Shown here: piece by piece, positions 10,401 to 20,518 of the stretch
Layout of the letters: each line of letters begins with the position of its first letter
Numbering within the stretch: position 1 is the first letter of the stretch
Assembly: GCA_011033025.1 (NCBI GenBank)
Contig: WFMF01000045.1
Location: forward strand, 248,001-312,000
Length of the DNA stretch: 64,000 bases
DNA from: Beroe forskalii
Taxonomy: Eukaryota; Ctenophora; Nuda; Beroida; Beroidae
Direction of reading: 5' to 3'
Notes under the pieces: model-generated
Databases searched by the model: none
What the model was told of the DNA's origin: nothing
What the model saw: the letters and a program-made list of their open reading frames with translations, nothing else
Position numbers and translations under genes: made by a program

Positions 10401-13400
10401 CAGTTTTCCATGTTGTCATCGCATAGTTGGCTCCTCCCTCTGCATACCATTCGTTTTGCTACTGTCGATGTAAAGTTGTTGATATTGCACCTAACTCCAA
10501 CCCTTGACGCATCAGAACAGTTAGTTTGATCCATGAAATCTGTGCATGCATGCGAAACCGTATTCAAAGCAATGTTCATGGTTGCACATCTGGTAAAATT
10601 GAAGAGTTTTGTTTCTTTAGTCTTGCCATAGTTCATCGAATCATTAATATGGAGGCGCATGTTTGTGACATCGATATGGTAGTCGAGGCCCAAGCAACTG
10701 TCATGGATATTGTCTTTTGAAACTTGGCAATTCTGCTCATCCTCACCACCAATACAGAAAGGGTCACCATTGCAAATGTCGTAGGGTGGCACATACCACA
10801 TTTGAGGCTTGGGCTGATTCAGGTTCACTTCGCAGTAAATACCATAAAAATACCCATTACATTCAGCCTCATCCTCACAATCCATTAGTTTCTCGTCACA
10901 AATTCCATCGCAAATGTCTTTTTTGTCTATTTGCCTGTTTGTTCTGAGCGTCACTAGTGTAGTTGCATTTTCATTCACATCATTACACTGGGACTCATCA
11001 ACCCGTGTGTTGTCACAATCAAATTTACCGTTGCAATAGATGTGAGGTAAGTGGCTTCCTTCTATCTGGTATATGTTGAAGTGCATTGAGCAGATGAAGT
11101 CGCCGCAAAGAAGAGAGTCCCATCGAAGTGGGGCATTCTTGCTCATTCCACAGATTTGGTAAAATTTAGGATCCTCAGGGCATATAGCGCTGAGATTTTC
11201 GTCATAGAATACGTAGGAGTTGAAGCATTTGAAGGACGTTTTGGTTTTGTCCCTGTTTTGACATACATACTTCAGAAAACCATTCCATTCCCTGAGCTTG
11301 CATGAAAAGTTGTTGGTATCCTTTGCTGAAACGAATTGAAATAACTTAAGTGAATAGAATAGTCCCCAAAAACAGCCTCCGTTAATATACTAATTACTGA
11401 GGTCAAGGGGATTGAACTTTGCAAAAACTGATACCGTGTTGATCGTAATATTATCATGATGGTTTAAAATGAGGATTGTTTGAACTTGTGAAATGTTGTT
11501 TTAATTTACTTCCAATACCAACCACCTACCTCCACACTTGATTTCGTAGACATCCTGCATCCAGTCTCCTCCCCTCCCATTCTGACACCCATATGCCGCA
11601 CCGTACTTCTGGTACGTTTCTCTGGCATTGGCTGATGTGTAGCACTCGCTCTGGTACTGCACTGCAAACACATCCCACTTTCTCTGGGCCGCGTACTTCC
11701 TGCACTTCTCCACTGCCTCCTCGCTACGGGGCCTGGAGTCGAACCGCAGGCCCCCCGATATCGCTCTAATGGCATTGTCTTTCCAGCAGCCCAGGTGAAC
11801 GAGTTGACAGGGTAAATTATCGGAACCTGATGAGAATTGTGTAAGCTGTGATTCTTGGTTTGCGAAAAAAAATGAAAACAGCAACCAATTTGAAACGTTA
11901 AGACTGAATTCCAAGTGCGCCAAATTTTTGCCAAAAATTTGGTGCATTTGGCGCTAAAATTTTTTGAAGGCCTAACTCAAAAATCCGGCTCTATTATATG
12001 CTGAGAAAATGGCGATTTTGTGGTTTTTTAGAGTTTTTTTGGACCTCAAATCGCCACTTTAGCAGCAGTCAACCTCAAACTTTCAGCGAATACGTAAATC
12101 AAGGCGATTTATCGAATAAAGTTAGTCTCATTCAAGTATATTGATATTTGGCCAAGTTATGGGCCAAAATAGGCTTGCGCAACGCGCGTATGCCCATATA
12201 TGGGCATACGTTTTTTGGCCATAACTCGGCCATTTTTTTTGAAAATTCTAAAACAATAAAACATTGATTTCAATCGCACCTTTGAACCTCTGAATGTTTT
12301 CACTGTGGAAATATGGAGTAATCATAACTTTACTTGGTATTCTAACGAGGAATACTTTTATTAAAGAGGTATTCATACGAATTGTAATAAAATAGCATTA
12401 AAATGCATTGTCTTGGATGATAGCAAACGAGCACGCAAATCAAAAAAATGTCCGAGCTACCGAAAATTTTCATAAGCACTGAATTTACATTCACTTCCTA
12501 ATTATCGAACTGCCAATCTGATACATCAGTACAAAAATTTTCGGACATAAGTGGTCGTAAAGCTGTGATTCGTGAATCACGATTTGATGAATGATCGATG
12601 ATGTATCTAGAGTCCATCTATACCTACATAAACTATAAACACAACGTTTATCAATTAAAAAAAGGTCTCAATACCTATTAACTTTTTCCTTTTTATAAAA
12701 TACAACAGTACCTACATCACAACAAAAAGAGATCTGATCTCTCGATGCAAATGACCCATTTCATGATTGACTAGTAGAGACGCATTGGACGAAGTGGCGA
12801 AAACTGAACTACCCATAAAATTGTAATGAAATGAGCTATTATTAAACCACTTGGGAATTCACTTAAGATCTTCAAAGTGAACGATATTATCAGTTTCATG
12901 AAGATCGGACAATTGGAAGTGCATAAAACTAGCGGTTAAAAATCGTTTAAAATCCTGTGTCTCTACTAAATGGCCCCAACCGAGAAATATCAACAACAAA
13001 CTAAACAAAAAACCTGGTTTCAGCTGGTTTAGATGATGCTGGCATCAGAATTAGCAGTAGAGCTGATTTATGCTAAATATTTTATGACGTAATAATTGCC
13101 ACATACAGCCAATTCTGATTACCAGTAGCGCAATTGTGACCACTGGGGGGGGGTAAACATTATTATCTAGAAGTCTAACAGTTTAATGATGACCTTACAA
13201 TTTTACCTGGGTAAGGATTATAAGGAGCCTGGTGGCGCTCTCCTGGTATGTCTTTGGATCGTCTTTGTCTTCCATCTAAATACCATTCACTCATCTCATC
13301 GAACCCATCATCCAAATAGTAAGGTTCTGACACAACTGATCGCTCTGGATTATTTGTTTTATTCTCGCTTCTGGACGGGAGGACACCACCCGAGTAAAGA

Positions 13401-13423
13401 AGGAGGATAAACAGCACCATCAT
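7499..13423 (-). CDS. WSC/LDLa-domain rhodopsin-like GPCR (GRL101/LGR-type), three exons
   Basis: Exons on the minus strand: 13423-13207, 11826-11530 and 11325-7499, all with GT-AG borders and matching phases, giving about 1446 residues. Exon 1 starts at an ATG followed by a hydrophobic signal peptide (MMVLFILLLYSGGVLPS). Exon 2 encodes a Cys-rich module starting LGCWKDN and ending YEIKCGG, like WSC domains. Exon 3 has LDL-receptor class A modules (CDEFEDCPDGSDETDLMC; CDLVDDCGDSEDETKC; CDGTFHCLDFSDEC), many extra Cys, then seven membrane segments from about residue 832. TM6 (CWFPFIIIC) and TM7 (LPINSVLNPLFY) match leucine-rich-repeat glycoprotein hormone/relaxin receptors and snail GRL101, although no LRRs are seen. 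The C-tail has seven KKPSVNLPV-type repeats, then a hydrophobic stretch (TNTIFLVLWYVMW) and tRNA-like DNA. Ligand unknown; plasma-membrane receptor by family. Confidence 0.85.
7545..7626 (-). repeat. tRNA-like (SINE-type) sequence at the 3' end of the receptor gene
   Basis: The minus strand reads GAGGTAGTGCAGTGTTTAAGG (box A-like) and, 40 bases later, GGTTCGATTCTC (box B-like), followed by a short hairpin GCCCTACCAATCGTGGTAGGGC. The T-stem and acceptor stem do not pair properly, so this is not a working tRNA but looks like the head of a tRNA-derived SINE. It is translated as the last residues of the receptor frame. Confidence 0.5.
7808..8150 (-). repeat. 51-bp coding repeat in the receptor C-tail
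   Basis: Seven tandem units of about 51 bases each encode KKPSVNLPV followed by a variable His/Arg-rich half (AEKRRSM, SEKHHNT, EIHHTT). Units keep the reading frame despite substitutions. In an intracellular tail such repeated basic/Ser-Pro motifs could be phosphorylation or docking sites, which is inference. Confidence 0.85.
12187..12210. repeat. 24-bp perfect palindrome
   Basis: CGTATGCCCATA joined to its exact reverse complement, inside a wider inverted arrangement (GGCCAAGTTATGGGCCAAAA... and TTTTTTGGCCATAACTCGGCC) in intron 1 of the receptor gene. It may be the core of a small foldback element. Confidence 0.7.
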
Positions 13424-14429
13424 TCAGACAGCTCTCACTGCAGACATTGCCCCTGGGATGCAGTAGCGTTTATTAGATTATGCCTTATTGGACATAATCA
13501 CCACGATTCACGGCATTTACGACACTGAACACAACACCATGAATATGTAAATGTTATTCGCTCAAAATTCAAATCGTTCTTTTATCGCACAAATAAAAAA
13601 GCACAAAAAGGCAGAAGTTCAATCATCCCAAAATTTCAACAAAAACTCCAAAAAAGCCAAGTTATGTTATTTTTTATAACAATATCCACTTTCTCGTGAG
13701 ACTATTATAGAGACATGATGTCTGTATATAGTGGGTCTGTCTTTATGAAGTGCGATTACTTCGAGTCTACGTAAGTTCGTACGGCACTCTTCAGAAGCAA
13801 TGCTGCTGCTTCATTTGTGTGTAATGTAGCCAACACCAGATCAGAATAAAACTATATTTTCAAATAAAACTATCTTTTATTTTTCACATTTCAATCAATC
13901 AATAGATTATAAAACGCCTGGAATTCAATAATTGTTGAGTTAATACTGCAACTTTTGCAATTGACGTTTTATATTATTCTATTAAAAATTCAAGTATGGT
14001 GCAACACTGAACAAATCCATTAGGTATGTATTATTAATAAATAATAACTTTTCAAGACTGTTGGAGTATGGGGAAGAAATGAACAACACAGTAACCATAA
14101 TGCACCGGGCTTAACTCGCTCGTGTCTTTTGCAAGACCCCCATATCCAAAAAATAAAAAATTTCCTCCGAACCAGAAATTTTTACCCATTTCGCTGCCTA
14201 CTCATTTCGCTCACAAAACTTTTGCCTATTTTGCTATCTCCTCACTTCACTTTTTAAATTGATTCCATTTTTGCAACAAAGCATACAGGCCTCAAAATTG
14301 GCTCTTTTAATGATTACTATTAACTATTAACTTATTAAGCAAAAGCAATTATTTTGATAAACTTACAAAATCACGAACAGTCCGTCAATTGCATGTAGAC
14401 TTTTTGATTTCGAATCCCTACTGAGTACT

Positions 14430-14900
14430 GACACTGTCCTTCGACGCAGGCGAACGTTTTACATGTCTGAGATTCAGTGTGTCTTGGGCCAATTTATTAA
14501 CACAATCTAATGAAAACAGCCCGCCGCAGGCGAAAATTTGGAAGGTTTTACCTCTGAGACTGTCTAGGATCAATGTTCGGCAACATAATTAATTGATCAT
14601 AACAGCCCGCCGCAGGCGAAAATTTGGAACGTTTTTTGCCTCTGAGACTGTCTAGGATCAATTCAGCAACATAATTAATTTGATCATAACAGCCCGCCGC
14701 AGGCGAAAATTTTTAAGTTTTATTGAATATGAATTTGGTAACCGTAATTTTAGATATGATTGGAATACAGGTACAATATCCGGCCGCATGCAAAAATTTT
14801 GAAAGTCTTACAACTGAAACTGTTTCTGAAACTATTTCTGACAAATTAAGTGACATCACAACAGCCTGTCGAAGGTAAAAATTTTCAAGGTTTTTCGCAT
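14430..14900. repeat. About 85-bp tandem repeat, roughly six units
   Basis: Units begin CAGCCCGCCGCAGGCGAAAA (clear at 14518, 14603 and 14691; decayed at about 14435, 14785 and 14863) and continue through CTCTGAGACTGTCTAGGATC to an AT-rich end. The array lies in the part missing from segmental copy 2. Confidence 0.8.
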
Positions 14901-15429
14901 CTGAATCAATTCAATTTGTTCTTCCTGGGAAGGTGCTCACATGAAGGGATGATGCCTCTGAAAATGCCGATTCAGATTGTGTGCATGCAGGCACGTTTTT
15001 GCACATTCCACATTGAATATCTTTCTGAGACAGTTTATACATCCTAATTCTTATCGCTGGAAACTGTAAGTTAGTACAGGAATGATTTGAAATTTCATTT
15101 ATTAAATTTATCCGAATGCAATTCGGGTAAAACACAGTACAGAAAATTAAATTGTCTGTCTAGCTTTCCGCCGAGAATTTCCTCCGTTTTCCCCAAAAAT
15201 TTCCTCCGTCTCAAAATTTCCCCGGAACCAGGTTTGCTGGTTCGCGGCTTTTTGGATATGGGGCAAGACCAAAAAGGATCACTGCAAGAGTACCTCTTCT
15301 CATTTCGATTTCTGCTTATTAGTCAAGGTTCGGGTTCAATTAGCTCAATATTGGGGGGGGGGGCTACAGGAGAGCGGACACAGTGACATCATTTTAAAGC
15401 TTACATGATGTCAAAAAAGAAATTTTCCT

Positions 15430-15760
15430 ATCCTGGCACCTCAAACATGACGCCAGTCAGTGACCAAAGGCTTCATCGTTGAACTGCACGCTACTTTAAG
15501 CAGTTCGTACATCTCCTCCCGCACGACTTCATTTGCAGACTCTCCTAACACCATCACAGATTTCCCTCGGCAGTCGCGTCCTTCACTGCGGGACTTGACA
15601 GCAGCCTATATTCGCCCTGCAGTTATCCTGTCCTCACAACGTCACTGAAACTCCTGATTACAGTCTTCACTGCAGTTTCCATCCACTCGTCTTTCTCTTA
15701 AAGAGACCATCTCGGAGTATAAGTAGAGTCTTCTGTTTCACGACCATCTCCAAGCACTAA
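15430..15760 (-). pseudogene. Minus-strand coding remnant in segmental copy 1
   Basis: On the minus strand a reading frame gives SVMVLGESANEVVREEMY and then ELLKVACSSTMKPLVTDW, preceded in another frame by LLKMLVLGDGRETEDSTYTP. The two parts are out of frame with stops between, so the segment looks like decayed coding sequence; GTAAGC after CATCAT could be an old splice donor. A second copy lies at 17145-17480. I do not recognise the protein. Confidence 0.35.
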
Positions 15761-16062
15761 CATCTTCAATAAGCCCTGCTGCGGATCGTAACGTGCCCTT
15801 GCTGATCATCCTTGATCTTCATGGTGGATCTCTCGATGGACCCCTGTTCATCCCCAACTGCGGCTTCTTATCAATACATTTTATTTGAATTTAAATTACA
15901 TGAACTTGCGGAAACTATCAAAATATCTGTAGATAAACTGATGTCTTCATTTATTATTAAATTAATAAAAGAGATCCTCGGGAGTTTAAACAGTATAAAT
16001 TCAAACAGTATAAAGAAATTAATTCATTCAATCCAAATCATTAATCATGGGTTTGGCAGAGA

Positions 16063-16469
16063 CTAAAAATTGATTTGAAATTCAAACAATGAAAAGGGGA
16101 AGGAAAAAGTTTTTTTAAAACCGTAAAAAGAAAAAAAAGAGAAAAGGAAAAAAAAGAGAAAAAAAAGAAAAAAAAAAAAAAAAAAGAAGGAAAAACGTCA
16201 CAAACAAACAATGTAAATAGATTCATTAGGTGATGTCAGATACAGTTTTTAACTGTAATATGTACTATTGGGTGCACTGCGATAAAACGCTCCCATTTTT
16301 GTTTCTCACTAGGTTCGATGCCCCTCATTCGATCTTCGTATCCTTTAGCAAAAATTGAGATTTAACACATTTAAGATGGTATTATATTCTTCATTTTTTC
16401 CCTCTCCAATTACGTTTTTGTTTTACAAAAAGGCAAATGAGAGGGTTAGCAGAGATCGTGGTTGGGAGG
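16063..16469. other. Spacer with A/G-rich run and a partial transposon end
   Basis: Bases 16075-16195 are almost pure purine (A-rich with G). At 16397-16456 the sequence TTTTCCCTCTCCAATTACG...TTTTACAAAAAGGCAAATGAGAGG matches the 5'-type hairpin end of the Helentron-like family without the rest of an element. No gene. Confidence 0.5.
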
Positions 16470-17757
16470 ATTTCAAGTTCAATCATCCCAAAATTTCAAC
16501 AAAAACTCCAAAAAAGCCAAGTTATGTTATTTTTTATAAGAATATCCACTTTTCTCGTGAGACTATTATAGAGACATGATGTCAGTATATATAGTCTGTA
16601 TATATAGTGGGTCTGTCAAATGTCTTTATGAAGTGCGATTACTTCGAGTTTACGTAAGTTCCCACTCTTCAGACCCAATGCTGCTGCTTCATTGCTGTGT
16701 AATGTAGCCAACACCAGATCAGAATAAAACTATATTTTCAAATAAAACTATCTTTTATTTTTCACATTTCAATCAATCAATAGATTATAAAACGCCTGGA
16801 ATTCAATAATTATTGTTGAGTTAATACTGCAACTTTCGCAATTCACGTTTTTATATTATTCTATTAAAAATTGAAGTATGGTGAAACACTGAACAAATCC
16901 ATTAGGTATGTATTATTAATAAATAATAACTTTTCAAGACTTTTGGAGTATGGGGAAGAAATGAACAACACAGTAACCATAATTCACCGGGCTTAACTCG
17001 CTCGGCTTGACTCGCTCGGCTTAACTTGCTCGTTTCTCATTTCAATTTCTGCTTATTAGTCAAGGTTCGGGTTCAATTAGCTCAATATTGGGGGGGGGGG
17101 GGGCTACAGGAGAGCGGATACAGTGACATCATTTTAAAGCTTACATGGTGCCAGTCAGTGACCAAAGGCTTCATCGTTGAACTGCACGCTACTTTGAGTA
17201 GTTCATACATCTCCTCCCGCACGACTTCATTTGCAGACTCTCCTAACACCATCACAGATTTCCTTTGGCAATCGCGTCCTTCACTGCGGGACTTGACAGC
17301 AGCCTTTATTCGCCCTGCAGTTATCCTGTCCTCACAACGTCACCGAAACTCCTGATTACAGTCTTCACTGTAGATTCCATCCGCTCGTCTTTCTCGGACC
17401 ATCTCGGAGTATAAGTAGAGTCTTCTGTTTCACGACCATCTCCAAGCACTAACATCTTTAATAAGCACTGCTGCGGATCGTAACGTGTCCTTGCTGATCA
17501 TCTTTGATCTTCATGGTGGATCTCCTGATGGACCCCTGTTCATCCCCAACTGCGGCTTCTTATCAATACATTTTGTTTGAAATTTAATGAAATGGACTTG
17601 CGGGAACTATCACAATATCTGTAGATAAACTGATGTCTTCATTTATTATTAAATTAATAAAAGAGGTCCTCGGCAATTTAAACAGTATAAATTCAAACAG
17701 TATAAAGAAATTAATTCATTCAATCCAAATCATTGATCATGGGTTTGGCAGAGACTA
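16470..17757. repeat. Segmental duplication, copy 2
   Basis: Collinear with copy 1 (13600-16062) but lacking the 1.2-kb middle part. It ends at GAGACTA, where the transposon 17758-18796 begins. Differences from copy 1 are mostly single substitutions, including changes in the C/G homopolymer at about 17090. A minus-strand remnant with the same peptide as copy 1 sits at 17145-17480, with an open stretch through SEKDERMESTVKTVIRSFGD. Confidence 0.8.
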
Positions 17758-18796
17758 ATAAGAATTGCGCCTGCCAGCACAATTCTTGTTATCCATTGTT
17801 CCCGTATGCAGGCGCTTAATTTCCCTCCCCAACATACGGAAATTATAAATCAGTGAAATCACGAGGATGAATAACAGTTAATTAAAGTTCCTCGCACCGT
17901 ATTTACCACATGTTACGTGTCCCTGTTTGTTCGCGCTTGCGCGCGCAAAATAAGGCTCCGTAACATGGAGTAACACCGTATACGCATAACTTTGTGGCGG
18001 CGCGTAGGTTTCACGTGTGATCATCGCTTCACGAACGCTGCGCGGCGCATGTTTCGTAGGTTCGTTGTAATTTGAGATTTCGCGCAAAGCCTTTATTTCA
18101 TTTTATGTAAGTTTTGTTACGTTAGAATTTTGTAGACTCCGTACGCATTTGCCTACTTATGATTACGCTGCTTCTTTGATATGATTATAATGGTTTTTAC
18201 TCCGAGATGATCCTTATGATTTAATGATTCATACTTTTCAATTTTCATTGGAATTGGTTCAACATATTTCTTCGAAGAGAACTTAGACGATTCAGTAGCC
18301 AACTCTGTCAAATGACCTCAATTGTCTTCATGTTGCAGCATCATTTTTTCCTGAAATAGTTGTTGCCTACTTTTGTTGTTTAAAATGTCAGTAATAAAGT
18401 TAGAAATGAGAATTTAACTAAATTATTATTAAGTTCACTCCTCGGCCTTATGTTGTGAAGTTGTGATAGCCGCAGGAGTCAATGACTTATATTCTTAATT
18501 CTGATAATCACTCTTCAGGCAGCTGATTGCTGCCCAAGTCAGGAATGACTTGGACCGAATTCAGCCTCGCATATATGATACATTTCTGACAAAGGAAGAA
18601 ATTGGACATAATTTGGCACGGACGCCGGCCGTGGCGCGCGCACGTGCAACGTGAATACTGGCCTCTGATTGGTTGTTAGCATGGTTACCACAGTTGAGGT
18701 AGTATGTACAAATTTCCCGAGCACTTTCTGAACTTGTCCATTGCCAACCCTCTCATTTGCCTTTTTGTATACACAAAAAGGCCAATGGGGAGGGAA
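17758..18796 (-). mobile_element. Helentron-like nonautonomous element with intact empty site
   Basis: In the minus sense it begins TTCCCTCCCCATTGG with a hairpin GCCTTTTTGTGTATACAAAAAGGC and ends with a compound hairpin finishing CAATTCTTAT. Comparing copy 2 with copy 1 of the segmental duplication, GAGACTA is joined to AAAATTGATTTGAA in the empty site and separated by exactly this element here, with no target-site duplication. Insertion between two T residues, lack of TIRs and TSD, and end hairpins agree with Helentron/Helitron2-type elements; the class is inferred. It encodes no replication protein. Confidence 0.7.
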
Positions 18797-19360
18797 AAAA
18801 TTGATTTGAATGGAAATATATGCGTTCAAACCGTCGCTTTGCTCGCATTTAAGTACTTGCCTGTCATTGACAGACCTTCGTGAGAATTGACGCGCCGCTT
18901 TGTGACTTGCGTTAGCGGGTCCGACAACGTCTGACAATTGAGTACGGGCAATTGCACGCAATATGAATATTCTGACAGGTGTAATAAATATAGTATAAAA
19001 TAATAAAATAATAGCTTGACTCGCAAACTGTGTCATTGCCCCGCAACTATTGTGTTAAGAAAAGGTACCTTTCAAAATATATATATTTAGAATATATTTA
19101 TATATATATATAGTGCATTTTCTTATTGTTTTTTAACGCCTTTTGACTAAAATGGCAATAAAGGTTAGTTTCACGCTAGAAATTTGATTATTCATTTATT
19201 TCTTTATTTATACTTTTCTGCAAATAAATGAACATTAAATGCTTTTTATGCGAAGAAATATTCTTACGAAAAAATATTTAATAAAATATTATGTAACACC
19301 AATAAAGTTATATTTGTTTTTCACCTGCCTGCAGTCACACACAAACTCGGTGATCTGAAA

Positions 19361-19433
19361 ATGAGCGGGGCTTGAACCCTCAACCCCCTGATTGCCGGTC
19401 AGGTGCCTTGCCAATTGAGCTAGCTTCCCCCCG
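19361..19433 (-). repeat. tRNA-Ala-like relic or SINE head
   Basis: The minus strand carries TAGCTCAATTGGC (box A), the anticodon arm CCTGA-CCGGCAA-TCAGG (anticodon GGC in a perfect five-pair stem) and GGTTCAAGCCC (box B). The acceptor stem does not pair and position 33 is C instead of T, so I call a tRNA pseudogene or tRNA-derived SINE rather than a functional tRNA. Confidence 0.55.
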
Positions 19434-20172
19434 ACCTTCAGTTTGCTGAGGAACCTCGACAGAATATACACTTCATACGGTAAGAGACGATTATTTCAAG
19501 GTTGAGGACTGTTAATAATGGTGGCTTATTACATCGTTCAAAAAACCTTGGCCCACAATTCATTGTATGTGTTTAAGCTGATAGGAATTTTCCAAAAAGA
19601 TTAAGACTTGTGATAATTTGGGGGTTTTCTAATAATATATATAGTTATTATAAAATTTTCTTTCTTCTGCCCGTAAAAGTGGGGCAGTATCCAAGAAGCC
19701 CGACCACCATCGCGGAATATACAAGTGCATGCGCTGATTGCATGATGAATGGTATTCCATAAAGTATTCCGCGCGTTGTTTCTCCTTTTCTCTAGTCACT
19801 GAGTAGCAGAGTCTCGGTATGCTGATACGTATTGACAAGATTCGTACAACGGTTTGAGCGGAAACTCTCACTCTCTACATAGTTGTTACTGTTTGTGTTC
19901 ATTCTCTTGACAGTAACTTTAAGGTGGTTGGAAGGTGGAGACAGGGAAACAACAGTCGAAAATATAAACTGTAATTTAGATAGGTGACAATAACTCTTGC
20001 CAAAATCCGGTACTCTCAAATATCTTGACTAGGTCAAAACATCGATTTAAAAAGCTGAGCTCTGTGCCAAATCCTGCCCGCTTATATAGGGATAGGGGGG
20101 TCATACCTATGAACCTGCAGGTAGGATCAAATAGGCAGTTATTATGTCGTCATTATCATAGTTTAATGATTC

Positions 20173-20244
20173 CCTGTAGACTGGGAATCGATCCCAGGTC
20201 GCCCGTGTGACAGGTGAGAATACTAATCACTATACTATGGAAAA
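20173..20244 (-). repeat. tRNA-Asp(GTC)-like relic or SINE head
   Basis: The minus strand reads TAGTATAGTGATTAGTATTC, CCTGTCAC around a GTC anticodon, and a perfect T arm CTGGGATCGATTCCCAG. This closely follows animal tRNA-Asp, but the acceptor stem and two anticodon-stem pairs are lost. An 18-bp tandem pair (CTGGTCAACAGGGCCAAT) follows at 20255-20290. Confidence 0.6.
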
Positions 20245-20518
20245 ACTGGCTAATCTGGTCAACAGGGCCAATCTGGTCAACAGGGCCAGTTCCCACTTCC
20301 CAGTATCTTCCGAGAAGACAAAATGACAGTATTTTAAAAGAATATTGTCGATCTACGGCATTCCGGTGATAAATTGATAGGGGTACTACTTCATGCGGAA
20401 CTTCAGAGACACCTATCTTAATTTTAATTCTAAATGTAGGTAAAATTTGACATGGTTCTGACTTTTTGATTCCACATAAGATACTTTCATGTGCACATTA
20501 TGTCGAAGAAGTACCTAC

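Larger units (their letters stand above)
13600..16062. repeat. Segmental duplication, copy 1 (interrupted)
   Basis: Bases 13605-14115 and 15297-16062 are near-copies of 16475-17005 and 17033-17757. The 1.2-kb stretch 14116-15296 is present only here. Copy 1 ends at GAGACTA followed directly by AAAATTGATTTGAA, which is the uninterrupted version of the site where copy 2 carries a transposon. A minus-strand open segment in it is described separately. No plus-strand gene is supported. Confidence 0.8.

Noticed and set aside
8313..10947. Many plus-strand ORFs opposite the large receptor exon
   Set aside because: They are shadows of the 1215-codon minus frame, with no homology and no promoter.
13186..13410. 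Plus-strand 74-codon ORF
   Set aside because: Antisense to receptor exon 1, which has a signal peptide and a valid donor.
16041..16226. Phe-rich minus ORF
   Set aside because: Translation of a purine homopolymer-like run.
18539..19036. 165-codon minus ORF as a gene
   Set aside because: It covers the end of the Helentron-like element and its flank; the sister copy at 38706 does not preserve it as a distinct gene.
19361..20244. Two functional tRNA genes (Ala GGC, Asp GTC)
   Set aside because: Acceptor stems do not pair in either, and the Asp-like copy has lost anticodon-stem pairs; better read as pseudogenes or SINE heads.
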